From Murimonas intestini (GTDB taxonomy: Bacteria; Bacillota; Clostridia; Lachnospirales; Lachnospiraceae): DNA of 64,000 bases. The stretch is taken from assembly GCF_024622195.1 (NCBI RefSeq), contig NZ_JANKBI010000004.1, positions 186,001 through 250,000 of the forward strand. Reading direction: 5' to 3'. Position numbers and translations under genes: made by a program. The notes below the pieces were generated by a model. The model saw only the letters and a list, made by a program, of their open reading frames with translations. It was not told the origin of the DNA and did no database searches. Numbering within the stretch: position 1 is the first letter of the stretch; each line of letters opens with the position of its first letter. Positions 1 to 8,788 of the stretch are shown here, in pieces.

Positions 1-1435
1 CACTGTACTCCAGCCTGGAGGCCCAGAACACTGCCGTGTCAAACAGAAGCTCATACCCATAGTCATCCATGAAGGCCTGGTCCCCTGCCGCCTGATAATA
101 CTGCCACATGGCAAACACTACGTCTGAGGTGATGTGCTGCTCAATCTTGCCTGACCAGATAGTCTGAGGCCTGCCTGTCACTATGTCCACATCCCCGAAA
201 GCAGGCGTCACCTCACCGTCATCATACCATGCCGATTCCCATGGAAACTGCGCCCCTGCGTAACCATTCTCCTGCGCCTTCTTGTGTGCACCCGGAAGTG
301 TAAGGTAGCGGTATTTCACAAGCTTCCTGGCTGTTTCAGGAAAAGTGAAGGTGAAATAAGGAAGCACAAAAATATCTGCATCCCAGAATGTATGTCCCTT
401 GTATCCCTCACCTGAAAGGCCCTTTGCCCCGATATTCATCCTCTCATCGTGAGCCGGCGTCATTACTGCCATATGGTACTGTGCAAAGCGGACCGCAAGC
501 TCATCCAGCTCGTTTTCAGAATCAATACTTATCCTGGCCCGGCTCCACACCTTTTCCTCCCAGGCAGCAGCACTTTCTCTGGCCAGGATGTCATAGCCGC
601 ATTTAAGCGCCTCCTGAAGTTCACGCACAGACTCCTCCTGAAGCTCCTGCACCGTCCGTCCTGCGTGCTCTAAATCCCTCAGCGTATGGACATTTGATAT
701 CTTTTCAAAAGTAACTGTCTCATCCATGGCTGCATCCCACTCATAATCACAGTATACATGGCGCCTTCCCATACCTATTCGGCCTTCTTCGCCGCTGCCG
801 AAGCCCTCCCGCTTCACAGCCGAATTTGTCACAAAGGTGATGCCGCTCTCAGTTGTCCTTGAGACGTACTGCATATATTTATGGTCATAGAATCTCTTCT
901 CACCCTCTGAAAAATGCTGTGCGCCGCTGTTCGTCACCTGCCCGTCAATACCGGTACGGAGACGTATCTTCATATCTCTGTTAAGGGGCGTGATACTCAC
1001 CTGCTGCGCTATGACATGCATCCTTTTCATGGACACGATCCTCTTAAAAGTCAGGCGGACCCTTTTGCCCCTGGGAGAGATCCAGATGACATTCCTGACA
1101 AGCTCACCTGTCTTCAGGTTCAGGAACCTCTCGTAATTCTCTATGCGCCCTGATTCCAAGCTGAAGCGCTCGCTTTTTAAATGCAGCTCCATAGATGTCA
1201 CATCAGCAGCATTAGGCAGTTCTGTAACCTCAGATTCGTCAAATTTATTAAACGTACCTGCGATAAATAAATCCCTTTTCTCATTTACATACTCTTCTTC
1301 AAGTGCGGAGCGCAGCCCCATATATCCATTCCCCAGACACATGACAGACTCGCATTTTCCCAGGCTCTCAGGTGTGAACCGGTCCTCCGCCAGAATCCAC
1401 TGTTTCGCCCTCTCATAATTCATCGCCGTATCCAT
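1..1435 (-). CDS. Glycoside hydrolase family 65 phosphorylase-like protein, 5' part only
   Basis: The gene starts at 1435 and runs off the left edge, so about 478 N-terminal codons are present and the C-terminus is missing. A Shine-Dalgarno AAGGAG lies about 6 bases before the ATG. Family 65 enzymes have an N-terminal beta-sandwich, then an (alpha/alpha)6 barrel, and most phosphorolyse alpha-glucosides to beta-glucose 1-phosphate. The hallmark segment GAKGLSGEGYKGHTFWD falls near residue 335, as in the complete GH65 protein at 16376-18664, but the two proteins are clearly diverged. The catalytic acid (GPDEY region) would lie outside the window. It is the last visible gene of a minus-strand operon with two oxidoreductases and a TIM-barrel isomerase, which suggests an unusual glucoside as substrate. 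The acceptor sugar cannot be read from sequence. Cytoplasmic; no signal peptide. Confidence 0.88.
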   Translation of the reverse strand, partial: MDTAMNYERAKQWILAEDRFTPESLGKCESVMCLGNGYMGLRSALEEEYVNEKRDLFIAGTFNKFDESEVTELPNAADVTSMELHLKSERFSLESGRIENYERFLNLKTGELVRNVIWISPRGKRVRLTFKRIVSMKRMHVIAQQVSITPLNRDMKIRLRTGIDGQVTNSGAQHFSEGEKRFYDHKYMQYVSRTTESGITFVTNSAVKREGFGSGEEGRIGMGRRHVYCDYEWDAAMDETVTFEKISNVHTLRDLEHAGRTVQELQEESVRELQEALKCGYDILARESAAAWEEKVWSRARISIDSENELDELAVRFAQYHMAVMTPAHDERMNIGAKGLSGEGYKGHTFWDADIFVLPYFTFTFPETARKLVKYRYLTLPGAHKKAQENGYAGAQFPWESAWYDDGEVTPAFGDVDIVTGRPQTIWSGKIEQHITSDVVFAMWQYYQAAGDQAFMDDYGYELLFDTAVFWASRLEYS

Positions 1436-1598
1436 ACCGTTTCTCCTTTCGTCTTCCTGCAGCGCCTAAATACAGGTATAGCTTCCAGCCCGCCCCTTAA
1501 GCCTCATACCTGAAGCTCAAGAGCCGGACCGGAAGCATCCCTGCCAGCCGGGCACTTTTTTGTGCCTGTATCTTTACTATGTGCAGACTTAGCTGCTG

Positions 1599-2645
1599 TT
1601 ATTCAAAATCTACTGTCTGATTCAGTTCTGCTGACCGGAAAATAGCTTCCATCAGCTTCAGGACACGGAGCACTTCCTCATTTTTGACGATCTGCTCTGC
1701 ATCTCCTGATATAGTCCCCATTACATTCCTGTAATAGTCCCGGATGTCACTGTGAACTACCGGGAGCGGTTCTGTGCAAATCGTATCCTCGGTCCTGGGT
1801 GCCATAGTCTTTGTCAGCCCTGCCGCTGTCTTCACCGGAACTGCATCATTCTTGTCCCAGTTTGTGACACGTACCACCTCGCCGCTCAGATCCCAGTCAC
1901 GCACAACTGCGCTTCCGTCTCTGCCCAGCACGTACCACCGGGGAAGGTTTATGAAATTGCTGGTTCCTACCTCAAGCATAAATACAAGACCGTTTTCAAA
2001 GAAAAGTGTGGCTGTGAATCCATCGTCTACCACTTCATTTGTAACGTTTGTAAGTTCAGCATATACCTTTTTTACTTTTCCGTCAATCATCTGCAGAGCC
2101 TGATCCAGGATATGCACACCCCAGTCCAGGACCATGCCGCCGCCATGTTCCCTGCAGCCTCTCCAGTCTCCCGGGATTCCCCTGGAGCCGTGGACTCTGG
2201 ACTCGATCTTGAATACCGGTCCCAGCATTTTCTGCTCCAGTATATTCCTCACTGTCAGGTAGTCCTCATCCCATCTGCGGTTCTGATGTACAAAAAGACG
2301 CGCTGTCTTCTGTGCTGCCATCATTTCTTCAAAATCCTTTGATGTGATGGCAGCCGGCTTCTCACAGACCACATTTTTTCCCGCCTGCAGTGCCTTTATC
2401 ACAACTTCCTTATGAACGTCGTTGGGAGTCGCGCAGAGGATCAGATCGATCTCACTGTCTGAGAGCACCTCTTCCAGGCTGCTGTAGGCATAGAGGCCGC
2501 ACTCCTTTGCAAATATCCTGCGTTCTTCCTTGATGTCATATATCCCTTTTACACGGAGATGGTCAATCGTCTCCACCAGTTCTCTGTGCCAGTTTCCCAT
2601 GCCTCCAAATCCAACTATAGCCATGGTAAAATCCCTGTCTGCCAC
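1599..2645 (-). CDS. Gfo/Idh/MocA family NAD(P)-dependent oxidoreductase
   Basis: A 348-residue cytoplasmic dehydrogenase of the glucose-fructose oxidoreductase/inositol dehydrogenase family. The Rossmann glycine motif GFGGMG is at residues 12-17, the family motif EKP at 95-97, and the catalytic-histidine segment DWGVH at 174-178. Family members oxidise or reduce a ring hydroxyl or keto group of sugars and cyclitols with NAD(P). The start is GTG at 2645: GGAGG lies 9 bases upstream, whereas the internal ATG at codon 8 has no ribosome site. It follows the TIM-barrel gene by 51 bases and precedes the GH65 gene by 163 bases, in which I saw no strong promoter or terminator. The pairing with the second oxidoreductase (3693-4778) suggests an oxidise/modify/reduce sequence on a sugar. 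The substrate is unknown. Confidence 0.9.
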   Translation of the reverse strand: MADRDFTMAIVGFGGMGNWHRELVETIDHLRVKGIYDIKEERRIFAKECGLYAYSSLEEVLSDSEIDLILCATPNDVHKEVVIKALQAGKNVVCEKPAAITSKDFEEMMAAQKTARLFVHQNRRWDEDYLTVRNILEQKMLGPVFKIESRVHGSRGIPGDWRGCREHGGGMVLDWGVHILDQALQMIDGKVKKVYAELTNVTNEVVDDGFTATLFFENGLVFMLEVGTSNFINLPRWYVLGRDGSAVVRDWDLSGEVVRVTNWDKNDAVPVKTAAGLTKTMAPRTEDTICTEPLPVVHSDIRDYYRNVMGTISGDAEQIVKNEEVLRVLKLMEAIFRSAELNQTVDFE

Positions 2646-2696
2646 TTTTACGTTCCTCCTTGCCCAGATCCCGTCTCGGTATCCGGTCCTATAGTA

Positions 2697-3668
2697 TTAT
2701 GCCCAGTACATTTCTCCCGGGTCTTCAAATATAATGATCTGCTTTAATGCTTCGATAGATTTCACAAGCCCTTCATTCTGGCTCATAAGCCCGTCCTCAT
2801 GCTCAATGCTGATGACATGGTCATATCCCACCATGCGCAGCTCAGAGATGAGCTTTTTCCAGTACCCCATATCATGGCCATATCCGATGGAACGGAAGAA
2901 CCAGGAGCGTTTCAGAGCGTCTCCGTAATAGGAAGTATCCAGCACGCCGTTGATCCTGCACATATGCTCATTGATCTGAGTGTCCTTTGCATGGAAGTGG
3001 AAGATGGCATTTGCCTCACCCAGAACACGCACTACTTCGATTGGATCCATCTGCTGCCAGAACAGGTGGCTCGGGTCTAAATTTGCACCGATCTCCGGGC
3101 CCACCGCTTCCCTTAAACGGAGAAGGGAATGTGTATTGTAAACACAGAATCCCGGATGAAGCTCAAGAGCTATCTTATCTACGCCGTGAGCCTTTGCAAA
3201 TGCCACCTTCTCCTTCCAGTATGGGATCAGCACTTTCTCCCACTGCCACTCCAGGATCTCACTGAAGTCTTCCGGCCAGGAGCATGTCACCCAGTTTGGC
3301 TTCTGGGCCATTTCATCAGAACCCGGGCAGCCTGAGAATGTATTCAGAATAGAAATACCCATTTTCTCACAGAGCAGGATAGCATCTGTCAGGTCCTCAT
3401 CAAACTTTTTGGCTGTCTCTTTATCAGGATGGATCGGGTTCCCATGACAGCTGAAACCGCTGATGGTCAGGTTATGCCTCTCAAGAGTATCTTTAAACTC
3501 CTGAAGCTTTGCCTCGTCATTTAATAAAACCTTCGGGTCGCAGTGTGCTTTTCCCGGAAAGCCGCCGCATCCTACTTCTATCATCTGAACGCCATGTCTT
3601 TCCAAATATGCACATGCTTCTTCGAAAGACTGGTCATTAAGTACCGGATTAAATACTCCTAATTTCAT
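2697..3668 (-). CDS. Sugar phosphate isomerase/epimerase family protein (xylose-isomerase-like TIM barrel)
   Basis: A 323-residue protein of the AP-endonuclease-2/xylose-isomerase-like TIM-barrel superfamily. The usual divalent-metal tetrad can be picked out as Glu169 (IALELHPG), Asp198 (NLDPSH), His224 or His226 (FHFHAKD) and Glu289 (SIEHEDG). Members isomerise, epimerise or dehydrate keto-sugars and inososes, and some cleave glycosides oxidised at C3. An ATG with AGGAGG 7 bases upstream fixes the start. It lies between two Gfo/Idh/MocA dehydrogenases, 24 bases after the first, the usual arrangement when a keto-sugar made by a dehydrogenase is the substrate. Inosose isomerase or dehydratase is an alternative, but no other myo-inositol pathway genes are present. 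The class is certain, the reaction is not. Confidence 0.87.
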   Translation of the reverse strand: MKLGVFNPVLNDQSFEEACAYLERHGVQMIEVGCGGFPGKAHCDPKVLLNDEAKLQEFKDTLERHNLTISGFSCHGNPIHPDKETAKKFDEDLTDAILLCEKMGISILNTFSGCPGSDEMAQKPNWVTCSWPEDFSEILEWQWEKVLIPYWKEKVAFAKAHGVDKIALELHPGFCVYNTHSLLRLREAVGPEIGANLDPSHLFWQQMDPIEVVRVLGEANAIFHFHAKDTQINEHMCRINGVLDTSYYGDALKRSWFFRSIGYGHDMGYWKKLISELRMVGYDHVISIEHEDGLMSQNEGLVKSIEALKQIIIFEDPGEMYWA

Positions 3669-3692
3669 TTTTACTTCCTCCTGCTATAATAG

Positions 3693-4778
3693 TTATTTCT
3701 CGTCAAAATATACTGGTTTTCCTGTCCTGGCAGACTGGTAGATCGCTTCCAGGATCTGTGTGACTACAAATGCCTGCTCCGGCTTTACAACCACGTCTTT
3801 TCCATTCATGACTGCATCATAGAATACCTGCTGCTCGATCACATCAGGGTTCTCGCCCTTGCCGTCATAGAAGGCCACGCCTGCCGGATCCAGCTCCGGT
3901 TTCTCCACGATCTGCTTATTGTATTTGACAGAATTGATGCGCAGTCCGTCTTTCATATCAGCTCCTGCTTTTGTACCGCAAAGTGTTGTCTTCGCCTCAT
4001 CCACCTCCAGGCTGTTCAGCGCCCAGGCAGATTCCAGCATGATCGTTGCACCGTTCTTCATTTTAATAAAACCGAATGCGGAATCCTCTACTGTATACTT
4101 CTTGGGATCCCAGTCACCCCAGGCATTGGCTGTCTCAGTCTGGTCGCCCAGCTTCTTATATACAGAGCCCATCACTGATTCCGGCTGGTAGTTATCCATC
4201 ATCCAGAGTGTCAGGTCAAGTGCATGTGTGCCGATATCGATAAGCGGGCCGCCTCCCTGTGCTTCCTCATCCAGGAATACTCCCCATGTGGGGACAGCGC
4301 GGCGCCTGATTGCATGAGCCTTAGCCACATAAATATCACCCAGGTCACCATTGTCGCAGGAACGTTTCAGATAAGTGGAATCCGGACGGTATCTGTTCTG
4401 GTAACCGATAGTCAGGACCTTTCCCGTCTCTTTAGCTGCATCCAGCATTGCCTTGGCATCAGCTGCTGTCTTAGCCATAGGCTTTTCACACATAACATTT
4501 TTTCCCGCATGAAGGGCGTCGATGGTGATCGTGCTGTGGGCTTTATTAGGAGTCAATACATAAACTGCATCCAGATCTTCCTTGAGCATCTCTCTATAAT
4601 CTGTAAAAATCTTAGCATTCGGCCAGCCGTATTTCTCTCTGTAATCAACTGCTCTCTCCTCGATCAGGTCACAGAATGCAGCAACCTCTATATTTCCCTG
4701 TTCTCTGATCGCCGGAAGATGTTTTCCTCTTGCTATTCCACCGCAGCCTACAATTCCTACTCTCATTTTTTTGTCCAT
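3693..4778 (-). CDS. Gfo/Idh/MocA family oxidoreductase, first gene of the operon
   Basis: A 361-residue NAD(P)-dependent dehydrogenase. The dinucleotide motif GCGGIA is at residues 11-16, EKP at 98-100, and the catalytic-histidine segment DIGTHALD at 181-188, so the residues needed for hydride transfer are all present. The ATG follows AAGGAG by about 8 bases. It heads a minus-strand operon (this gene, TIM-barrel isomerase, second oxidoreductase, GH65) and diverges from the AraC regulator at 4954, with 175 bases between the two starts. AraC control of the operon is inferred from this geometry. It is not a recent duplicate of the gene at 1599-2645, because the two share family motifs but little else. 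Substrate unknown; a glucoside or cyclitol is most plausible given the GH65 neighbour. Confidence 0.9.
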   Translation of the reverse strand: MDKKMRVGIVGCGGIARGKHLPAIREQGNIEVAAFCDLIEERAVDYREKYGWPNAKIFTDYREMLKEDLDAVYVLTPNKAHSTITIDALHAGKNVMCEKPMAKTAADAKAMLDAAKETGKVLTIGYQNRYRPDSTYLKRSCDNGDLGDIYVAKAHAIRRRAVPTWGVFLDEEAQGGGPLIDIGTHALDLTLWMMDNYQPESVMGSVYKKLGDQTETANAWGDWDPKKYTVEDSAFGFIKMKNGATIMLESAWALNSLEVDEAKTTLCGTKAGADMKDGLRINSVKYNKQIVEKPELDPAGVAFYDGKGENPDVIEQQVFYDAVMNGKDVVVKPEQAFVVTQILEAIYQSARTGKPVYFDEK

Positions 4779-4874
4779 TTTAAATTCTCCTTAATTATTT
4801 TTTATCATTTCAGCGATACTTTCGCGGCTTTTTATCCCGCCCTTGCCTTTTTCTCCTGCATCTCTTATAATTGC

Positions 4875-4880
4875 ATTATA
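4875..4880 (-). promoter_or_regulatory. Candidate -10 element of the oxidoreductase operon
   Basis: A TATAAT is read on the minus strand about 95 bases before the oxidoreductase start, in the 175-base divergent gap with the AraC gene. No TTGACA-like -35 lies 16-18 bases further upstream. That is consistent with activator-dependent transcription, but the call rests on the hexamer alone. Confidence 0.35.
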
Positions 4881-4953
4881 TCCATCTTAAATTGATATTT
4901 CTTGCAAAATATCTCCTTTGGATAGCATTATTTCCACCATCAGGAGGCACCTA

Positions 4954-5886
4954 ATGAAAAGTGAAGGTACACTTGCTGTAGATAAGCAGCTGCATGAAAT
5001 AAAACCACACGGAACGGCCCTGTTTTCCTTTGCCACTTACCGTATGATCAATCCCTCTGACACGCTTTTTGTCACTTCCCACTGGCACCGAGAGGTAGAG
5101 ATCCTCTGCTTCCAGAAGGGATGTGCCCAGGTCCTTCTCAGCGGACGGGAATATCCTGTAAAAGCAGGTGACATCCTGTTTGTGAACCAGGGGGAGCTGC
5201 ACCAGATATCCTCCACTGATCCCGGCCTGCTATACCATGCGTGTGATTTCCCTCTGGATTTCTTATGCTTCGCCGGATATGACTACGCCCAGAGCAATTA
5301 TCTGGATCCGCTCTCAGACAAGGAGCTGTTTTTCCCCACACTGCTTTCCCATGATTCCCTTGCTGCTGTTCCAGTATACGAGGAGCTTCTGGATATCATT
5401 GAAACTTTTGACAGGAAACTGCCGGGATATGAACTGCGGGTCAAGGCTTCCCTTCTGAAAATCATCAGCTGTCTGATACAGAACAGACTGCTTCTGACCA
5501 CCGAGGAGATGGGCAAGAAAGCAAATGCCGGAAAAGACAGGCAGCTGAAAGAAATCGTTTCCTATATCCAGGAACATTACGATGAAAAGCTGTATCTGGA
5601 GGATATTGCTGATGCATTCCACATGTCAGGCAAATATTTTTCACGGTATTTTAAGCAGAACTTTGGACGGAATTTTGTAGAGTACCTGAACAATTTCCGG
5701 ATTGAAAAAGCCTGCACAAGGCTGGCCTCCACAGATATGACTATACTTGAGATCAGCCTGCTGGTGGGTTTTGATAACCTGAGCTATTTTATCAGAAAGT
5801 TCAAGGAGATTACTGGATTTACACCCTCATCCTACAGGGATTTTGTGACCAGTAACACGCTTCGCGGGACGGTGACGTGTGAATAG
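4954..5886 (+). CDS. AraC family transcriptional regulator with cupin sensor domain
   Basis: A 310-residue regulator. The N-terminal half (about 20-110) is an AraC-type cupin ligand domain, with a histidine pair in SHWHREVEILC. The C-terminal hundred residues carry two helix-turn-helix motifs, the second ending in the family signature around GFDNLSYFIRKFKEITG. The reading frame opens upstream at a TTG, but an AGGAGG 7 bases before the ATG at 4954 makes that ATG the start. It probably senses a sugar and activates the divergent operon starting at 4778, because the genes face apart across a short gap. Nothing in the sequence identifies the ligand. The protein ends just before an independent promoter for the next plus-strand gene. 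Confidence 0.9.
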   Translation: MKSEGTLAVDKQLHEIKPHGTALFSFATYRMINPSDTLFVTSHWHREVEILCFQKGCAQVLLSGREYPVKAGDILFVNQGELHQISSTDPGLLYHACDFPLDFLCFAGYDYAQSNYLDPLSDKELFFPTLLSHDSLAAVPVYEELLDIIETFDRKLPGYELRVKASLLKIISCLIQNRLLLTTEEMGKKANAGKDRQLKEIVSYIQEHYDEKLYLEDIADAFHMSGKYFSRYFKQNFGRNFVEYLNNFRIEKACTRLASTDMTILEISLLVGFDNLSYFIRKFKEITGFTPSSYRDFVTSNTLRGTVTCE

Positions 5887-5929
5887 TAACGTGACCCGTC
5901 CTCCTGCGCTGAAGAGCCAAACAGTTATT

Positions 5930-5958
5930 TTGATTTTTTATATTATGTAGTATATAAT
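5930..5958 (+). promoter_or_regulatory. Sigma-A-type promoter for the gene at 5993
   Basis: TTGATT at 5930-5935 is separated by 17 bases from a perfect TATAAT at 5953-5958. The expected start of transcription is near 5965, giving a leader of under 30 bases before the ATG at 5993. The good match suggests the membrane-protein gene is expressed independently of the AraC gene before it. Confidence 0.65.
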
Positions 5959-5992
5959 GGCCATATAAGGTTTTCATATCAGGAGGTATGTT

Positions 5993-7171
5993 ATGTCCGT
6001 TAGAAGTAAGGAAACAAAAGCTACGGGAAGCCGTCTCGTAAACGGCCTCATCATCACGTCAGCTGTGCTCAGCGTTATTATGGTCTGCGTACTTGTAATA
6101 CTTGTCTTGACTATTATCAAAAAAGATAATACCGGCACCGCACCTGCACAAGAGCTCCAGCCAGCCACAGCGGAAGAACTCCAGCCAGCCAGATTCTCTT
6201 CCGGTTCTGTCTATGTAAACCACAACGGCTGGACAAGCATGAGAATGGGCAGCAGCATCACCATTTATCATGAAGGCAGCGAAAAATATAAACTCACAGG
6301 CAAAATGGATTACAATCTTCTTGCCGCAGAAGAAGGATTATACTATACAAAAGACCAGGGCTTCTACTATTGTTCTTATGCTGATGGCAGCGAGACGCTG
6401 CTTATGGAATACAGCAGCCCAATACATCCTATAGGAATGATTGGTGAGAAGTTCTTTTTCACAAGTGCGCCGGATAATGCAATGCAATTTAGTATACTCC
6501 AATATGACTCTATCACGCAGGCCGTTTCAGAACTAGGTCTTCCTGAGCTGTGGGGTGATGTAGAAATGATATTCTGTAATGACCATTTCTACTATATTGG
6601 CGGGCGCACAGATGTGAGCACCCGGCCGCTGTACGAAGTAGATATAGAAAAGGGAGAGGCCCGGCAGATCGACCCTGCCTGCGGTTCCGGACTCCTGTCA
6701 TATGGCAGCAAGGTCTATTACTCTCATGCCGAGCCGGCCGGCAGCATTCCTGATGCTGCCATGTCCCTGACTGAACTTGACACAGAGACAGGCACAAAAA
6801 AAGAAATCAGCCGCACTGCCCCCGGCAAAATGAAGACGCCCGTGTTTGCTGACAGCAATTACATTTATCTTCTTTCCTATGGGGCAGAAGAAAGCCGCAT
6901 TGTACAGCTTAATGTGAAAGATGGGACAGAAACTGCCGTTATTACAGGACCAGGGCTTTCTGTTATAGGTGAATGTGAAAACGGTTTTTATTATTCATCC
7001 ACTGGCCAGCCGGAAAACACCGTCTTGTTCCAGTTCAATGAATCAGACGGCAGTACAAAAGAGATAGGAACAGTAAAAGGCAGTGTCCTTGGATATGCAG
7101 ACAATTATGTCTATTACAGCATTTATAACCAGAATACTAAGGCACAGGAATATTATCGCACACGTTTTTAA
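5993..7171 (+). CDS. Membrane-anchored extracellular protein with DUF5050-like repeats
   Basis: A 392-residue protein with a short basic cytoplasmic start, one transmembrane helix at about 19-42 and a large outward-facing part. The exterior has repeated aromatic strand motifs of the type xxYYS/YxY followed by short acidic turns, typical of DUF5050/beta-propeller-like repeat proteins common in Clostridia. There is no lipobox or sorting motif, so it is held by the uncleaved helix. An AGGAGG 5 bases before the ATG and a good promoter at 5930 support the start. It is followed after 50 bases by a small soluble protein, probably cotranscribed. The biochemical role is not known; the family assignment is from repeat appearance only. 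Confidence 0.75.
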   Translation: MSVRSKETKATGSRLVNGLIITSAVLSVIMVCVLVILVLTIIKKDNTGTAPAQELQPATAEELQPARFSSGSVYVNHNGWTSMRMGSSITIYHEGSEKYKLTGKMDYNLLAAEEGLYYTKDQGFYYCSYADGSETLLMEYSSPIHPIGMIGEKFFFTSAPDNAMQFSILQYDSITQAVSELGLPELWGDVEMIFCNDHFYYIGGRTDVSTRPLYEVDIEKGEARQIDPACGSGLLSYGSKVYYSHAEPAGSIPDAAMSLTELDTETGTKKEISRTAPGKMKTPVFADSNYIYLLSYGAEESRIVQLNVKDGTETAVITGPGLSVIGECENGFYYSSTGQPENTVLFQFNESDGSTKEIGTVKGSVLGYADNYVYYSIYNQNTKAQEYYRTRF

Positions 7172-7221
7172 GCGGCAGCGGCGTGCTTCGCACGATAAGA
7201 AATAATTGAGGAGGTGCAGTA

Positions 7222-7677
7222 ATGACAGGAAGAGAAAATCCAAAAGATAATGATCTGTTCTTCACTTGCAGTCTGATAGAATACATTGCCCGAAAGACAA
7301 AAAACAGGCGGTCTGACGTGGTAAATGCTCTGGGAAAAGCATCTATAGAAAAAATATATAATCTGGCGGATATTTATCACAGCGATAATATAGAGCGGGT
7401 CAGTGATGACTTTATCCAATCCGCCAGAATACAGCATGGTACGTTTGATAATGTGGCCCGTGCAAAATACGCTGTTCCAAGCTATTGGGACATAGGGAAA
7501 GTGTACAAACGCCTGATTCTCGGGATAGCAAGTGAGAAGAAAATGGATGTAATTGAAGCATTATTTGCTGCCTACAATTCCTTTATCAGTGACAAGATTG
7601 ATGATTACAATAGCAGTTTCTATTATGACGCACCGCAGAATATTCTGAACTCATATCTGTATGACACAATTGAGTGA
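7222..7677 (+). CDS. Hypothetical protein, 151 residues
   Basis: Not recognised. A soluble, largely helical protein without signal peptide or membrane segment. The N-terminal third (about 12-65) contains LIEYIARKTKNRRSDVV followed by a leucine/isoleucine-rich helix and resembles small helical domains of unknown function common in Clostridia. GAGGAGG lies 7 bases before the ATG, so it is very likely translated. It follows the membrane protein at 5993-7171 by 50 bases, a gap holding only a small GTGC-TTC-GCAC hairpin. It ends 43 bases before the convergent AraC gene. A toxin-antitoxin or regulatory role is possible but unsupported. Confidence 0.7.
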   Translation: MTGRENPKDNDLFFTCSLIEYIARKTKNRRSDVVNALGKASIEKIYNLADIYHSDNIERVSDDFIQSARIQHGTFDNVARAKYAVPSYWDIGKVYKRLILGIASEKKMDVIEALFAAYNSFISDKIDDYNSSFYYDAPQNILNSYLYDTIE

Positions 7678-7720
7678 AAAATGGTAAATACACAGACCTG
7701 CCAAATAATACGAAAAAAGT

Positions 7721-8608
7721 TCAGTTACTGTTCCGGTATTCCTGGGGTGACATACCAAAATGCTTTTTAAATAATTTGCTGAAATAAGAGGCGGAAGAAT
7801 AACCTGTCTGCGCCGCAATCTCTGAGCAAGACAAGCCGCTGCTTTCCAGAAGCATCTTAGCCTGCTGCATCCGGATGCTGTTAAGCATTTCGTTTGGAGT
7901 CATCTGGTACGCTTTTTTAAAGCAGCGGATCAGATGGGATGAATGGCAGTTTACTGCCGCCGCCACCTCAGCCAGTGAGATCTCCCGGGCATAGTGGGAT
8001 TTTAAATACTGCATGGCCAGCGAGGCGATTTCATTGCCGCCTGAGACCTCTTTAGATAAATTCAGCATCATTAACAGCTCTGCAAAAAGAAGCTGGTTCT
8101 GCAGAGCGTTATTATTTACAAGCTTTTTTTCCACCATGGCGCTCTGCTGGTATCTGTTAATGGACAGAGACTCCAGGCTTTGAAGAAGACTTATAAATTT
8201 TGAAGCATCAGGTTCTGAGAAATGCATCTGTGAGGGGAGCAGCAGCGTCGAGGTGGCTACCCGGTAAAACCTGAATTCCCGGCCAGGCAGCTGTGGATTT
8301 CTGGAAATAGTATCTGTATACTCATAAGACTCCGTGCTGTAAAAATGCAGCCAGTGAAAATAGCTGGTAGTCTGGCAGGGTTTATGCCCCCAGTGGGTGC
8401 GGTCCGGGTGCAGGATCAGCATATCATTTTTCTTCAGATGATACGAAAAAGGCCCGTCTGTCATAAACAACTCACCCTTTTCCACAAATAACAGATCAAA
8501 ACATCCAAGGCCGGAACGTCTCCTGTGAAAATCTCCGGGTCTGTATAAAGCATCCCCCGAATAGATAAAGAACGGGTAAGGCGGAGTGGCTATAGTAATA
8601 TATTCCAT
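7721..8608 (-). CDS. AraC family transcriptional regulator
   Basis: A 295-residue regulator. The N-terminal cupin sensing domain (about 1-130) includes HPDRTHWGH, and two C-terminal helix-turn-helix motifs end in the signature around GYSSASYFSKLFKKHFG. The frame opens at a GTG three codons upstream, but GAGGTG is better spaced from the ATG at 8608, so that start was chosen. It lies downstream of, and in the same direction as, another AraC gene (8789-9610), but has its own promoter at 8679-8706, so the two are probably not an obligate operon. Its target is probably the sugar operon beginning at 9705 or its own neighbourhood; the sequence does not decide. Confidence 0.9.
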   Translation of the reverse strand: MEYITIATPPYPFFIYSGDALYRPGDFHRRRSGLGCFDLLFVEKGELFMTDGPFSYHLKKNDMLILHPDRTHWGHKPCQTTSYFHWLHFYSTESYEYTDTISRNPQLPGREFRFYRVATSTLLLPSQMHFSEPDASKFISLLQSLESLSINRYQQSAMVEKKLVNNNALQNQLLFAELLMMLNLSKEVSGGNEIASLAMQYLKSHYAREISLAEVAAAVNCHSSHLIRCFKKAYQMTPNEMLNSIRMQQAKMLLESSGLSCSEIAAQTGYSSASYFSKLFKKHFGMSPQEYRNSN

Positions 8609-8678
8609 AAATGTCACCTCTTATTTGCAAATATTTTTATATACTTTTTCTTATAATTCCACTATATTTCTATATTCC

Positions 8679-8706
8679 ATTATAACAAAACAGTCATATT
8701 TTACAA
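8679..8706 (-). promoter_or_regulatory. Promoter of the AraC gene at 7721-8608
   Basis: On the minus strand TTGTAA (8701-8706) is followed after 16 bases by a perfect TATAAT (8679-8684), about 70 bases before the start codon. The surrounding 180-base gap is AT-rich and contains nothing else I can identify. Confidence 0.55.
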
Positions 8707-8788
8707 CTGATAATGTGGTTTTTGTACAAGTATCTGCTAAATTTAACCATTGTCTTCTGCTGTCGCTCCCTTATAATAATGAGTATAT

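Noticed and set aside
1752..2342. 196-codon plus-strand frame
   Set aside because: Antisense to the oxidoreductase at 1599-2645, with no ribosome site and cysteine-rich shadow composition.
7684..7710. Repeat shared with 23584-23608 (GTAAATrCACAGACCTG)
   Set aside because: 16 of 17 bases match, but such a match between two places in 64 kb is expected by chance and no terminal repeats or larger element surround it.
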